64,000 nt of DNA, from NCBI RefSeq assembly GCF_947489565.1, contig NZ_CANLEA010000005.1, forward strand, positions 62,001 to 126,000. Direction: 5' to 3'. The position numbers and the translations under genes were made by a program. This document shows, piece by piece, positions 16,264 through 24,587 of the stretch; the stretch's first letter is position 1; each line of letters starts with the position of its first letter. The notes under the pieces are model-generated. The model made no database searches. It saw only the letters and a list, made by a program, of their open reading frames with translations, and had not been told where the DNA came from. The DNA comes from an uncultured Kordia sp. (GTDB taxonomy: Bacteria > Bacteroidota > Bacteroidia > Flavobacteriales > Flavobacteriaceae).

Positions 16264-16950
16264 CTAAGCCGTCTCAAAATTCAAATACTCAAAAGTCATC
16301 GCTTGCTTGTATATTTCATTGGCTAAGGCTCTCTTTATTGGATATATTTTTTCGTAGGCATTGATAAAATTCCCCATGGCATACGCACCGCTGGGATCGT
16401 CGTTTCCTGTAATCCATGAAGCATATAAGTTTCCTGCTTTTGGAGGTGATAATTGCTGTCCCAACCATGCCCATAAATATTCGCAAGGCAACATGACAAT
16501 TAAAGTGTAAATTGGATCTTGTTCATTTGTAACACTAGATTCGTATGCTGAATATTCTTTGCACGTTTGCGTAGGAACAATGCCATCTGCATCTTTTACA
16601 TGCCAAATTTTAGGGAATGTTGCATTGTATGATTCGTAACTATGTTGCTTTTTCTCTAAAAAGGCTTGTAATACAGGATGATCTGCAGCTTTAGAAGCTG
16701 CTATTGCATAATCTTTTGCACCGTGAAAACAATAATAGGCATCACTGACATTGAAACCTCCGTAGGTCGTAGGATCTAAAGTTCCTGTGTGAATTCCTTG
16801 TATAAATGCTGTATTTAATGCTTCTTCTGCAATTGATTTACTGTTTTCCCAGAGTTCCCAAAATAATGAATCTGGCGGCGGTGGCGCAGTTGATAATTTA
16901 TGTTTGCTTAAAAAATCAGGATCTAAAGTAATACGCCTGTTATTCTTCAT
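16264..16950 (-). CDS. TenA/PqqC-like haem-oxygenase-fold protein
   Basis: A 228-residue, probably all-helical cytoplasmic protein. The stretch ALNTAFIQGIHTGTLDPTTY, then FNVSDAYYCFHGAKDY and IVMLPCEYLWAWLG, matches the order of motifs in TenA (aminopyrimidine aminohydrolase/thiaminase II); Cys156 in LPCEYLW aligns with the motif that carries the TenA catalytic Cys. The C-terminal FEYLNFETA fits the family's final helix. However the N-terminus is longer and no thiamine genes are near, so the substrate may differ. Monocistronic, flanked by the REP array and a 289-nt spacer. Confidence 0.65.
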   Translation of the reverse strand: MKNNRRITLDPDFLSKHKLSTAPPPPDSLFWELWENSKSIAEEALNTAFIQGIHTGTLDPTTYGGFNVSDAYYCFHGAKDYAIAASKAADHPVLQAFLEKKQHSYESYNATFPKIWHVKDADGIVPTQTCKEYSAYESSVTNEQDPIYTLIVMLPCEYLWAWLGQQLSPPKAGNLYASWITGNDDPSGAYAMGNFINAYEKIYPIKRALANEIYKQAMTFEYLNFETA

Positions 16951-17064
16951 GATGGTAGTTTTAGATTAGTTTTCTAAAAATAAGATAAAGATTACAAATA
17001 CGCAATGAGGTTTCGTATAATTATATACCACTATGAATTCAAAATAAACCTAAAGTCATACCAA

Positions 17065-17090
17065 GTGTCACATCGAGCGCAGTCGAGATG
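17065..17090. repeat. Dispersed repeat, copy 1
   Basis: Contains the core TCGAGCGCAGTCGAGAT, found again in inverse orientation at 36698-36720. Both copies are intergenic. This core is a familiar dispersed element in flavobacterial genomes. Confidence 0.55.
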
Positions 17091-17170
17091 CCTTTGATTT
17101 CAAATTGTTTCCATGAGCTACGCTCGGTATCTACGATAATGCTCGAACTGAAAATTTTATATTGTAATCA

Positions 17171-17206
17171 AAAAAAAAAGAGAATCTCACAATAAGATTC
17201 TCTTTT
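17171..17206. terminator. Terminator of the marR-S41 peptidase operon
   Basis: GAGAATCT (17180-17187) pairs with AGATTCTC (17195-17202) over a 7-nt loop, extended by AAAA/TTTT. The A run at 17171-17179 gives a long T tail on the minus strand. Confidence 0.85.
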
Positions 17207-17239
17207 CAACTAGTAAATTAAAATTGGGTTAGTTAGGAT

Positions 17240-18568
17240 TTAGTTGGTCTTTAAGTTTTTGTCGGTTCTGCCAGTATCATAGACACCTTGAATGGCAGTT
17301 ATTTTATTGTTTTCTTTGATAAATCGGACTCTAAAGAAGGAAAGGTCGCCTACCATAAATTCGTTTTCTTTGATAGGAACGAGTTTATATTTTCCACGAT
17401 TAGCTCTTTGGTAATATAAGGTGCCATTTTCCATCGTTACTTTACGTTCATCGTAGGTTCCTACATAGGTTTTTAAGATTGATTTTTTAACAGACATCGG
17501 ATTTTTCATCGCTTTCTTGCTAGTCAATGCCCAATTATATCGGTACTTTAATTGTTCGTCATCTGTCTTTTTTACCAAATATTCCAAGGCTTGCATTTCT
17601 GCAACTTCCAAGGCTTCGTTTGCAGGAACTTTAATATGCGGAACAACACCAGTTCCTTCCCAATTAGTGTTTGTAATCGGATTGATAGCTCTTCCCGTTG
17701 GCGTCCATACCATAAAACCTTCAGTAGCATTGATGGTTCCGCCAGGATGTGCGCCGCCGCCTGTAGTTTCTCCAATCAACGTAGCTCGTTCTAAATGCTT
17801 CAAGTTATACGAGAACTCTTCCGCAGCCGAAAATGTACTGCTGCTTGTTAATACAAACACTTTTGCATTTGGATTTCGATTACCAGGTACATGTGGCAAG
17901 GTCCAAGTTTGTGTGCGTGAATCGGCAGGGCGATTGTAAAAGTTATTCAGATGAATGCGTCCAGAAGGATATAAATAACTCGTAATCAATTGAATCATGC
18001 TTGGCGATCCGCCGCCGTTGTTACGAAGATCAACAATAATTACATCCGCACTACTTAAGAAATTCATGGCAGCAACCGCAGTTTCACTCGCATAACGCGT
18101 ATCCATAAAAGCGCGTAAATCTAAATAACCAATATTTCCATCGAGGATTTTGACTTCTTTGAAACCAAAATTTTGAAACTTCATTTGATTCACACGATTT
18201 TCTACATATGCAATGCTATCTTCTGGCGTAACCACACGTTCTTGTGCTGCAATTTGTTCCGGATTATACATTACACGCAAATGTTTGTCATGACTGATGG
18301 ACTGTAAATCCTTGGTCAATGTAGAAGCCAAAGCTTGTGGATCGCTCATAGCATTGTATGCACCTTTTTTAAGATTCGCTTTCATAAGAGAAGTCATTTT
18401 TTTGGCGACTTCTGGAAATACATAATTGGAATCTAAAATATTTCCAATGGATTCTATCGCGTTGGTAATTTGCGCTTTACTGAGCTTCGTTTCACTTTGC
18501 GAACGTACCAAAGAAGTAGAGCACAACAAGAGGAAGCATGTAAGGATTGATAATTTAAACTGTTTCAT
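17240..18568 (-). CDS. Secreted S41-family peptidase
   Basis: A 442-residue protein with a signal peptide (about 1-23). The N-terminal domain (30-110) resembles the IRBP-type lid, the S41 core follows (GNIGYLDLRAFMD at ~145-156; VIIVDLRNNGGG at ~177-187) and the nucleophile region TSSSTFSAAEEF places the catalytic Ser at 247. GETTGGGAHPG (266-276) is the substrate-groove loop. The last ~90 residues form a beta-rich domain. No PDZ domain is obvious. Encoded 36 nt after the marR gene in the same direction, so probably regulated by it. Periplasmic location and peptide cleavage follow from family; the target is unknown. Confidence 0.9.
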   Translation of the reverse strand: MKQFKLSILTCFLLLCSTSLVRSQSETKLSKAQITNAIESIGNILDSNYVFPEVAKKMTSLMKANLKKGAYNAMSDPQALASTLTKDLQSISHDKHLRVMYNPEQIAAQERVVTPEDSIAYVENRVNQMKFQNFGFKEVKILDGNIGYLDLRAFMDTRYASETAVAAMNFLSSADVIIVDLRNNGGGSPSMIQLITSYLYPSGRIHLNNFYNRPADSRTQTWTLPHVPGNRNPNAKVFVLTSSSTFSAAEEFSYNLKHLERATLIGETTGGGAHPGGTINATEGFMVWTPTGRAINPITNTNWEGTGVVPHIKVPANEALEVAEMQALEYLVKKTDDEQLKYRYNWALTSKKAMKNPMSVKKSILKTYVGTYDERKVTMENGTLYYQRANRGKYKLVPIKENEFMVGDLSFFRVRFIKENNKITAIQGVYDTGRTDKNLKTN

Positions 18569-18604
18569 TTTTTGTATTGATTTGATGATTGATGAATGAC
18601 GCTT

Positions 18605-19042
18605 TTATGCAGTACAATTCGTTCTAACTTTTAATAATATTTGTTCCAATTGAATAATTTCCTCTTCCGATATTCCATGAAGTGCATTTTCTCTATTTGT
18701 GATAATTATAGGTGCTAAAGTCTTTAAAACTTGTATTCCTTTTTCGGTAATTTCAATTTTATATCGCCTTCTGTTTTCTTCGTTGATCGATCGTTTGATA
18801 TAACTTTTCTTCTCCATCAAATCCAACATACGTGTCATGGAAGCATTGTCTTTAAAGGCCATTGCCGCAATTTCTTTCTGTGTCTTATCAGGATATTTAT
18901 CTAAAAATGCTAAAATCATCGCTTGATCAATAGTCACATCGTTCACCAAACTAGACAAATTTTTCTGTGAAGATTTACGATATTCCTTTATGGTCGATTC
19001 TATAGTGTAAAAGATAGTTTCTGAAGGTGATTTTAATTCCAT
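18605..19042 (-). CDS. MarR-family transcriptional regulator
   Basis: A 145-residue winged-helix dimer-forming repressor. The HTH lies at about residues 45-85 (TQKEIAAMAFKDNASMTRMLDLMEKKSYI) and the wing follows (RRRYKIEITEKG). MarR proteins usually repress their own operon and lose DNA binding on ligand contact. It precedes the S41 peptidase gene, and a perfect palindrome TTGATATATCAA lies 26 nt upstream of the ATG, a plausible autoregulatory operator. Confidence 0.93.
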   Translation of the reverse strand: MELKSPSETIFYTIESTIKEYRKSSQKNLSSLVNDVTIDQAMILAFLDKYPDKTQKEIAAMAFKDNASMTRMLDLMEKKSYIKRSINEENRRRYKIEITEKGIQVLKTLAPIIITNRENALHGISEEEIIQLEQILLKVRTNCTA

Positions 19043-19067
19043 TAAATTATATTTGATACAATAATAG

Positions 19068-19079
19068 TTGATATATCAA
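19068..19079. promoter_or_regulatory. Palindromic operator upstream of marR
   Basis: TTGATATATCAA is a perfect 12-bp palindrome of the TTGA-n4-TCAA type bound by many MarR proteins, placed 26 nt before the marR start where bound protein would block transcription. Confidence 0.6.
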
Positions 19080-19199
19080 TTATATGCAAATAATTAATAA
19101 AATTTTAAGGAATAGGATAAAAGTGTAAGTTTGTTTAGTTACAGAGAATACTGTTTTGTTGATTTGTAACTTTTGCTTAATTTTTCATACATATTATAT

Positions 19200-19382
19200 A
19201 TGAAATCAAAATTGTTTTTAAAAAAAGTACTTCCGTATTACTTACTCTTCATTGTTATCGTGATAGGTTTGATACTGCTTCTTTTGTATGCTCCAATTTG
19301 GGTGTTATTTATGATAATCTTTTTATCATTTATCATCCATTTGGTTTATGGTATTGTAAATCAAAAAGGTTCTGATTTATAA
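19200..19382 (+). CDS. Small two-helix membrane protein
   Basis: A 60-residue protein from the ATG at 19200 (an in-frame TTG at 19173 would add 9 residues). Two adjacent hydrophobic segments (about 12-31 and 33-50) follow a basic start MKSKLFLKK, and the end is polar. It lies between the divergent marR gene and convergent lipoprotein genes. No family recognised. Confidence 0.55.
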   Translation: MKSKLFLKKVLPYYLLFIVIVIGLILLLLYAPIWVLFMIIFLSFIIHLVYGIVNQKGSDL

Positions 19383-19389
19383 GAGTCTT

Positions 19390-20184
19390 TTATTTTATGT
19401 GAAACTTTTTTGAAAATGGCATCATTAATTCTTTTCCATCTTCAAGGAATTGAAGTTTTCCTTCTATGAAATAGTTGCCATGTTTTAGAGAATCAAGCGC
19501 AATTGTAGCAAAAGAATAATTATCAATAACGGTATATTTTGCTTTTGTATCTACATCATTCCTAAGAATTTTATGTATGACTATATGTCTATTTTGATCT
19601 GCAGTTTTCGCAATTGGTGATGATAATGTGACTATAGCACGATGATCGTTTGTTGTCACTTTTGTATCAATATGTTTCAACGATTTGATATCATTTCGAA
19701 TGCTTGCAGGTTTATTAGAATGTTCAAGCGCATAACTCATGGCAATGACAAGGTTATTTCGCATTAGATTTAAATGATATTTAGGAGTAAGATGTAATTC
19801 TGTGTTCGTATTCAAAGAGCGATTAACAGTGTAAGCTTGTTCCGCTTTCACAAAATTTTCAATTTCATTTAGCAATTGATTGTATCCTGTTTGTAAAGAT
19901 TTAATTTCAGAATTTTCAGCAAAAATAGCAGTATTTATTTTTGACACAAGCTGTGTATAAGTTTCATTAATACTATCGAGTTTTTTAATACGTGTACGCG
20001 GTCTTTCTTGAATCTTTATAAGATATTCTTCTTGTTGATATTTTAAGATGTTAGCATTTGTTTCAAAATTTTCATTTAGAAATAGATTTATCTTTTTTAA
20101 TTCTTCCGAAGTATCTTTTTGACAAGATGAAAAGCTAAAAAGTAATATGATAACTGGTAGTACCAATTTGTAGATAGATTGCAT
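19390..20184 (-). CDS. Lipoprotein, paralogue of the upstream gene
   Basis: A 264-residue protein with a lipoprotein signal: hydrophobic stretch 6-19 then FSSC with Cys21 as the lipid site. The middle is helical; the C-terminal ~100 residues (VVTLSSPI... LDSLKHGNYFIEGKLQFLEDGKELMMPF) look like a beta-sandwich. The same layout, including the DSLK(H/S)GNY signature, appears in the gene immediately upstream, so the two are tandem duplicates that have diverged widely. Function unknown; envelope-attached. Confidence 0.75.
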   Translation of the reverse strand: MQSIYKLVLPVIILLFSFSSCQKDTSEELKKINLFLNENFETNANILKYQQEEYLIKIQERPRTRIKKLDSINETYTQLVSKINTAIFAENSEIKSLQTGYNQLLNEIENFVKAEQAYTVNRSLNTNTELHLTPKYHLNLMRNNLVIAMSYALEHSNKPASIRNDIKSLKHIDTKVTTNDHRAIVTLSSPIAKTADQNRHIVIHKILRNDVDTKAKYTVIDNYSFATIALDSLKHGNYFIEGKLQFLEDGKELMMPFSKKFHIK

Positions 20185-20201
20185 AGCTTCGCTTTGTTAA
20201 A

Positions 20202-21011
20202 TTAGTTAATTTCAAATGTTTCACGGAATGGAATGTCTATTTTTCCATTTCTATCAAAAAATTGAACACTTCCTTCAATTTGATAGTTGCCAGACTTTAA
20301 AGAATCTAGTAGAATGTCTGTAAAATCATGAATTTCAGAAATATTATATTTCATTTTTTGATCAACATTATTCAAAACAATTTTATTTATTTTAATATTT
20401 TCTTCACCTTTTATAGGGATAATATAATTAGAAATCAGTGTGATTTTTGCTAGACTTTCTTGTTGGTTAACATCAGCATTAATGCGGACACGACGAAAAC
20501 CACAGCCAAAACCTGGAACTAAATTCCCTTGAAAAGATTCATATATATACCTCATTGAAAGTATAAGGCAATTTTTCATCGATTTTAAACGGTATTCATT
20601 GCTAAAACTTAAATTATTTGCCGTTGTGGTATACTGTTCTAGTTTCTTATAGTAATATTTCGCAAGAAGATTTTTAACTGTCACAAGAAATTGATTGTAT
20701 TCTAGGGCAAGCGAATCAATATTTGATTCTTTTGAAGTTAGTGCATCATCAATCTTGGAGATCAATGTTTTGTATGACGACTCTAGATTGTTAGGTAGTT
20801 CCATATTAATTTCTGGAAATTCTTTCTGTTGTTTAAAATAAGCAGCCTTCTGTTTATTCAATACAATCTTATTGAAAGCATAATTAGTTTCTATAAATGA
20901 ATCTAATAGTTTCAATTCTTCACTTTTACTTTTTTCACAAGATGATAAAGCAATGAAAAGTACACTTAAGTAAATACAAATTCTAGTTGTATGCGAAAAG
21001 AAATCAAGCAT
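20202..21011 (-). CDS. Lipoprotein, paralogue of the downstream gene
   Basis: A 269-residue lipoprotein; LSSC (Cys25) follows a hydrophobic segment. It shares with its neighbour the EELKLLDSFIETNY-like N-terminal helix, a central helical region and the C-terminal LDSLKSGNYQIEGSVQFFDRNGKIDIPFRETF. The gap to the second copy is 17 nt, so they form an operon, divergent from the LodA gene 188 nt away. The two may act with the oxidase, but only adjacency suggests this. Confidence 0.75.
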   Translation of the reverse strand: MLDFFSHTTRICIYLSVLFIALSSCEKSKSEELKLLDSFIETNYAFNKIVLNKQKAAYFKQQKEFPEINMELPNNLESSYKTLISKIDDALTSKESNIDSLALEYNQFLVTVKNLLAKYYYKKLEQYTTTANNLSFSNEYRLKSMKNCLILSMRYIYESFQGNLVPGFGCGFRRVRINADVNQQESLAKITLISNYIIPIKGEENIKINKIVLNNVDQKMKYNISEIHDFTDILLDSLKSGNYQIEGSVQFFDRNGKIDIPFRETFEIN

Positions 21012-21166
21012 AATGGTTGGCGTTAGTTATGTAAACGTCATTCTTTCACATATTAGTGTGTTTTGAGTTTTTTTCTTAAAACTTACAAGTGTTTAGGATG
21101 CTAAGTGTTTTCTGAAGATTTATAAAATCACGTAAAAACACGCTAGTATAAAATTACAACGCCATT

Positions 21167-21174
21167 TATCTTTA
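21167..21174 (+). promoter_or_regulatory. Possible -7 box of lodA
   Basis: TATCTTTA differs from TAnnTTTG at one base and lies 26 nt before the ATG. No TTTG at the usual -33 distance, so this is weak. Confidence 0.3.
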
Positions 21175-21199
21175 GACAACTTAAAAAATCAACCATATT

Positions 21200-23323
21200 A
21201 TGGCAAACTCAAATCCAAAATTTAGAATTTATCCTTCTATCGGAATTGCGCGACTTGGTAATGGTCCAGCAAGGAAAGAAGATGTGATTTTTAGCCCAGA
21301 AATTCCTTGGGCAAACTTATATGAAACCGAACAAAACTACCTAACTGCAGATGGTCGTTTAAAGAAACAAGCACAACGTTTCTACATTTACGAATGTGAT
21401 GAACGCGGAAATCCAACGCAACAAATTAATACAAGCGAATACGAAATCGAATGGTTTGTAGAAGTAGCCAATAAAAAACCTTTTTGGTACGACTTCAACA
21501 ACAGTTTAGATTTATCGGTGATGATTGAAGATCATCAAAACTTATCACCAAACTTTGCAAAAGACAAATTGGCACCAGGCATCAGTGCAGAATACAGAAA
21601 CCCAAACGTATTAGATCAAGGATTGCGCGTGCCAGACGGTTATAATTATCGTAGAGACTTGGTAAATCATCCGGGAACTGTGCGTGTCCACGAAGGAGAA
21701 AAACGTACAGAAATTAGAGGACAATTTCCTTCGTCAAGATTTTCAAAAGATGGTGTGAGCATGTTGGCAAAACTCATGAATGTAGAGGCTAAAGATGTAA
21801 ATTTAGGAACTGTAGAATACGATGACGATGGAACGATGATATTTTATGGAGCAGACGGAATTTCTGCTGCATTAAATCCATCCGACTTAAATACAGATTT
21901 CGCAGATAATTCTAACTGGTATGATGATATTTGTGATGGACGTGTTACAGCAACCATCCGAAAAAAAGATACGAAAGAAGTATTTAGATTAGATGATGCA
22001 CAATCTGCTGCTTGGGTTGCTTCGGCTCCGCCAGATTACGCGCCACAAATTCAACCACTTTCTACAATGTTTGATCTCATTACGGGAGCAGCTAACGAGT
22101 ATCATCAACCAGAATTGGCAACGGTTTTTCCAATGATGTATCGTTTGTACAGAATGCAATGGGTAAACTTAGGTGACTTTTTAGCGCCATCGTTCAAGGA
22201 AACGATTGATGAACTTATCGCGAAGGATCAATTCAAATATCTCTACCAAAAAGAACCAAAAGCAGAAGCAGATGCCGTACGTGAACGCATTTTTAATATG
22301 TTCCGTAATCCTGCATATAATATGTCGAATGAACCTATCATTCCAAGTAAAAACAAAACAGATTTGGTCAATCGCGGAAGCGGAACCGAAGAATTAAAAC
22401 TACCATATTATCCAGGTGATGCTATTGATTATCCTGGAAGTCCAGCACAATGGTTTGCCATTCCACCAATGATTTATGAACAATTGAGACAATGGCGAGA
22501 CGGAAATTTCTATACGCCAGAAAGCTTTCATTTTAAGAATATGGATGAGATGGGTAAATTTTATCAGGAAAAATTCATTGAATCTGCCAGCGATCAATCG
22601 CGTAAGCCGTTGCTTATGACGAGAGCAGTTTTAGAGACTTTATATGGAGGTGGATTCCATCCAGGAGTAGAATTGACTTGGCCAATGCGTCACAATCAAT
22701 TGTATGCTGAAAATAAAGAAACGCATAAGTTAATTATTGATAATGCTGACTACCGAATTGGAGCGTATGGTTTGCGCGAAGTACGATTAAATGCAGCTTC
22801 AGAAGAAGAACAATCACAAATATTCTATAATAACTTTGGTTTTTCAATGACTTCAGATGATGTTCGTAATTCAATGCTACCTGGAAGCAAAGACAGTTGG
22901 TTTTGGAAAGTTACACCAGGAGATATGACCAAATGGATGGGAATTCCGTGGCAATCGGATGCAGGAAGTTGTCAGGCAGTATATGTAGAAGAACAATATC
23001 CTGTGCCATCATGGTGGGCAGCAAATTTACCCGTATTTGTATTGCCAGCTGCAAGTTTTGAAAAACTAAAAGATCCAAGTATTTTACCGGATACCAAGCG
23101 TAATATTTATGCAAATCGTTTGGCTTGGCTACATACTGCTGATACTGGATTTATTGGATATCATGCAGAAGGTGGTTATATGAACGGCTTGATCAATATG
23201 GTATATCAATGGAAAGATATTGGAGTCGTTACCGGAAGATGGCTGGAAGAAGATATTGACGGAATTCCAAAGTTAGTCTATGTAGCGTACGATTCTAAAG
23301 ATGTGAGGAAGGAAAATCTTTAG
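21200..23323 (+). CDS. lodA: LodA/GoxA-like cysteine-tryptophylquinone (CTQ) amino-acid oxidase
   Basis: A 707-residue protein matching the LodA family from its first segment (FRIYPSIGIARLGNGP) onward. Family members oxidise the epsilon-amine of lysine (LodA) or glycine (GoxA), releasing hydrogen peroxide and ammonia, with a quinone built from a Cys and a Trp of the protein itself. Here the motif PWQSDAGSC gives Cys591 with Asp587 four residues before it, as in Marinomonas LodA (Cys516, Asp512); the likely partner is Trp671 in YQWKDIGVV. No signal peptide, as in LodA, which is exported by an unknown route. The flavoprotein maturase follows 168 nt downstream. Which amino acid is oxidised cannot be told. 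Confidence 0.9.
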   Translation: MANSNPKFRIYPSIGIARLGNGPARKEDVIFSPEIPWANLYETEQNYLTADGRLKKQAQRFYIYECDERGNPTQQINTSEYEIEWFVEVANKKPFWYDFNNSLDLSVMIEDHQNLSPNFAKDKLAPGISAEYRNPNVLDQGLRVPDGYNYRRDLVNHPGTVRVHEGEKRTEIRGQFPSSRFSKDGVSMLAKLMNVEAKDVNLGTVEYDDDGTMIFYGADGISAALNPSDLNTDFADNSNWYDDICDGRVTATIRKKDTKEVFRLDDAQSAAWVASAPPDYAPQIQPLSTMFDLITGAANEYHQPELATVFPMMYRLYRMQWVNLGDFLAPSFKETIDELIAKDQFKYLYQKEPKAEADAVRERIFNMFRNPAYNMSNEPIIPSKNKTDLVNRGSGTEELKLPYYPGDAIDYPGSPAQWFAIPPMIYEQLRQWRDGNFYTPESFHFKNMDEMGKFYQEKFIESASDQSRKPLLMTRAVLETLYGGGFHPGVELTWPMRHNQLYAENKETHKLIIDNADYRIGAYGLREVRLNAASEEEQSQIFYNNFGFSMTSDDVRNSMLPGSKDSWFWKVTPGDMTKWMGIPWQSDAGSCQAVYVEEQYPVPSWWAANLPVFVLPAASFEKLKDPSILPDTKRNIYANRLAWLHTADTGFIGYHAEGGYMNGLINMVYQWKDIGVVTGRWLEEDIDGIPKLVYVAYDSKDVRKENL

Positions 23324-23491
23324 ATGCGCTTTGCTTTTAGATTGTTAGTACCGGCTTCGTCTGTTAGACGTGCGATGCTTTTAGACTTGTTTTTGGACGA
23401 AATAATCTGTTGTTTATGAAACAGGTTGTCATTCTCCAATTAAGTTGAAGATCGAGAAGTACTAAGAAGCAAACAATTATTATAAAACTAC

Positions 23492-24571
23492 ATGCAAAAA
23501 GAAGTAATTATAATAGGCAATGGCATTGCTGGCGTAACGCTGGCAGTGCTTTTGCAACGTAAAGGAATATCATTTGCATTGTTGCATAGAAAAGGGGAGA
23601 AGCGACCTTTTGGTTTAGGCGAAACTTTACCGCCATCGGCAATGCCTTTATTACAGCAATTGCAATTGTTATCCTTGTTTGAAGAAAATGCGTATCGAAA
23701 AACCTACGGATATCATTCTATGTGGGGAAGTTCGCGTGTGACAGATATCAACTTTTACCATCAAAATCCATTTAAGAATGGTTTGAAAATAAACAAGCAT
23801 CAAACTTTAGAGAAAATGCGAGATTTGATTCGTGAAGATATGATTTCGTATACCAAAGGTTTTGAAATTATCAATGAAGCACATGGAAGTACCGTAGTTT
23901 TAGCCAAAAACGATGGTATTAAAATTGTGCAAGGAAAAATATTAATTGATGCTACGGGAAGAAATCGTGCTGTATTACAAAAGCTTAAAATTGATAGTGA
24001 AACGCATGACGAATTGGTTGCGGTGAGTTGTCATGTACCAAAAATCAAACATCCAAAATTGACGCATGAAGTGTATGTGGAAAGTTTTGCACAAGGTTGG
24101 GGAATTGTCTCTGCGTTGAACGAAACGGAAAATATCTGTACCATTTATACACAGAAAGGACATGAGATTTTAGCAGAACTTAAAGACGTGTCTCAATGGA
24201 AATCGGTACTATCGGAAACGGTTTATTTCAAAGATTTTTTAGGAGCAACTGAAAATGTAAAATTAAAAGGAGGCAATGCAAATTCATCCGTAGCCAAACA
24301 GATTTCAGGAAGTAATTGGTTGGCACTCGGAGATGCAGCGATGTCCTTTGATCCGTTGTCTTCCCACGGAATTACCAATGCTATTTTTACCGCAGCGAGA
24401 GCTTCAGAAACTATTGATAAAAAACTCACAGAAGCCGATCCTGATGCGTTTGCAGCCTACAATGAAACGATGCGGAAAATCTTTCAGCAATATTTACAGT
24501 CTAAAAACAATTTGTACCGACAGGAATTACGTTGGAAAAAATCGGAGTTTTGGAAGCGGTTTTTTGAGTAA
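23492..24571 (+). CDS. lodB: LodB-like FAD-dependent maturation protein
   Basis: A 359-residue flavoprotein of the tryptophan-halogenase-like/PHBH group. The FAD-binding GNGIAG is at 9-14, a GLGETLPPSAMPLL segment at ~42-55 (substrate-side loop), DATGR near 155, and the second FAD motif LGDAAMSFDPLSSHG around 285. In Marinomonas LodB is needed to form the CTQ cofactor in LodA; adjacency to the LodA gene supports the same role here. No halogenase-specific Lys/WxWxIP motif was seen. Convergent with the TIM-barrel lipoprotein gene 16 nt away. Confidence 0.88.
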   Translation: MQKEVIIIGNGIAGVTLAVLLQRKGISFALLHRKGEKRPFGLGETLPPSAMPLLQQLQLLSLFEENAYRKTYGYHSMWGSSRVTDINFYHQNPFKNGLKINKHQTLEKMRDLIREDMISYTKGFEIINEAHGSTVVLAKNDGIKIVQGKILIDATGRNRAVLQKLKIDSETHDELVAVSCHVPKIKHPKLTHEVYVESFAQGWGIVSALNETENICTIYTQKGHEILAELKDVSQWKSVLSETVYFKDFLGATENVKLKGGNANSSVAKQISGSNWLALGDAAMSFDPLSSHGITNAIFTAARASETIDKKLTEADPDAFAAYNETMRKIFQQYLQSKNNLYRQELRWKKSEFWKRFFE

Positions 24572-24587
24572 AATAGGAAACGTTGTT

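Noticed and set aside
17517-17939. 140-codon frame antisense to the S41 peptidase
   Set aside because: Antisense shadow; no homologous segment or ribosome start support.
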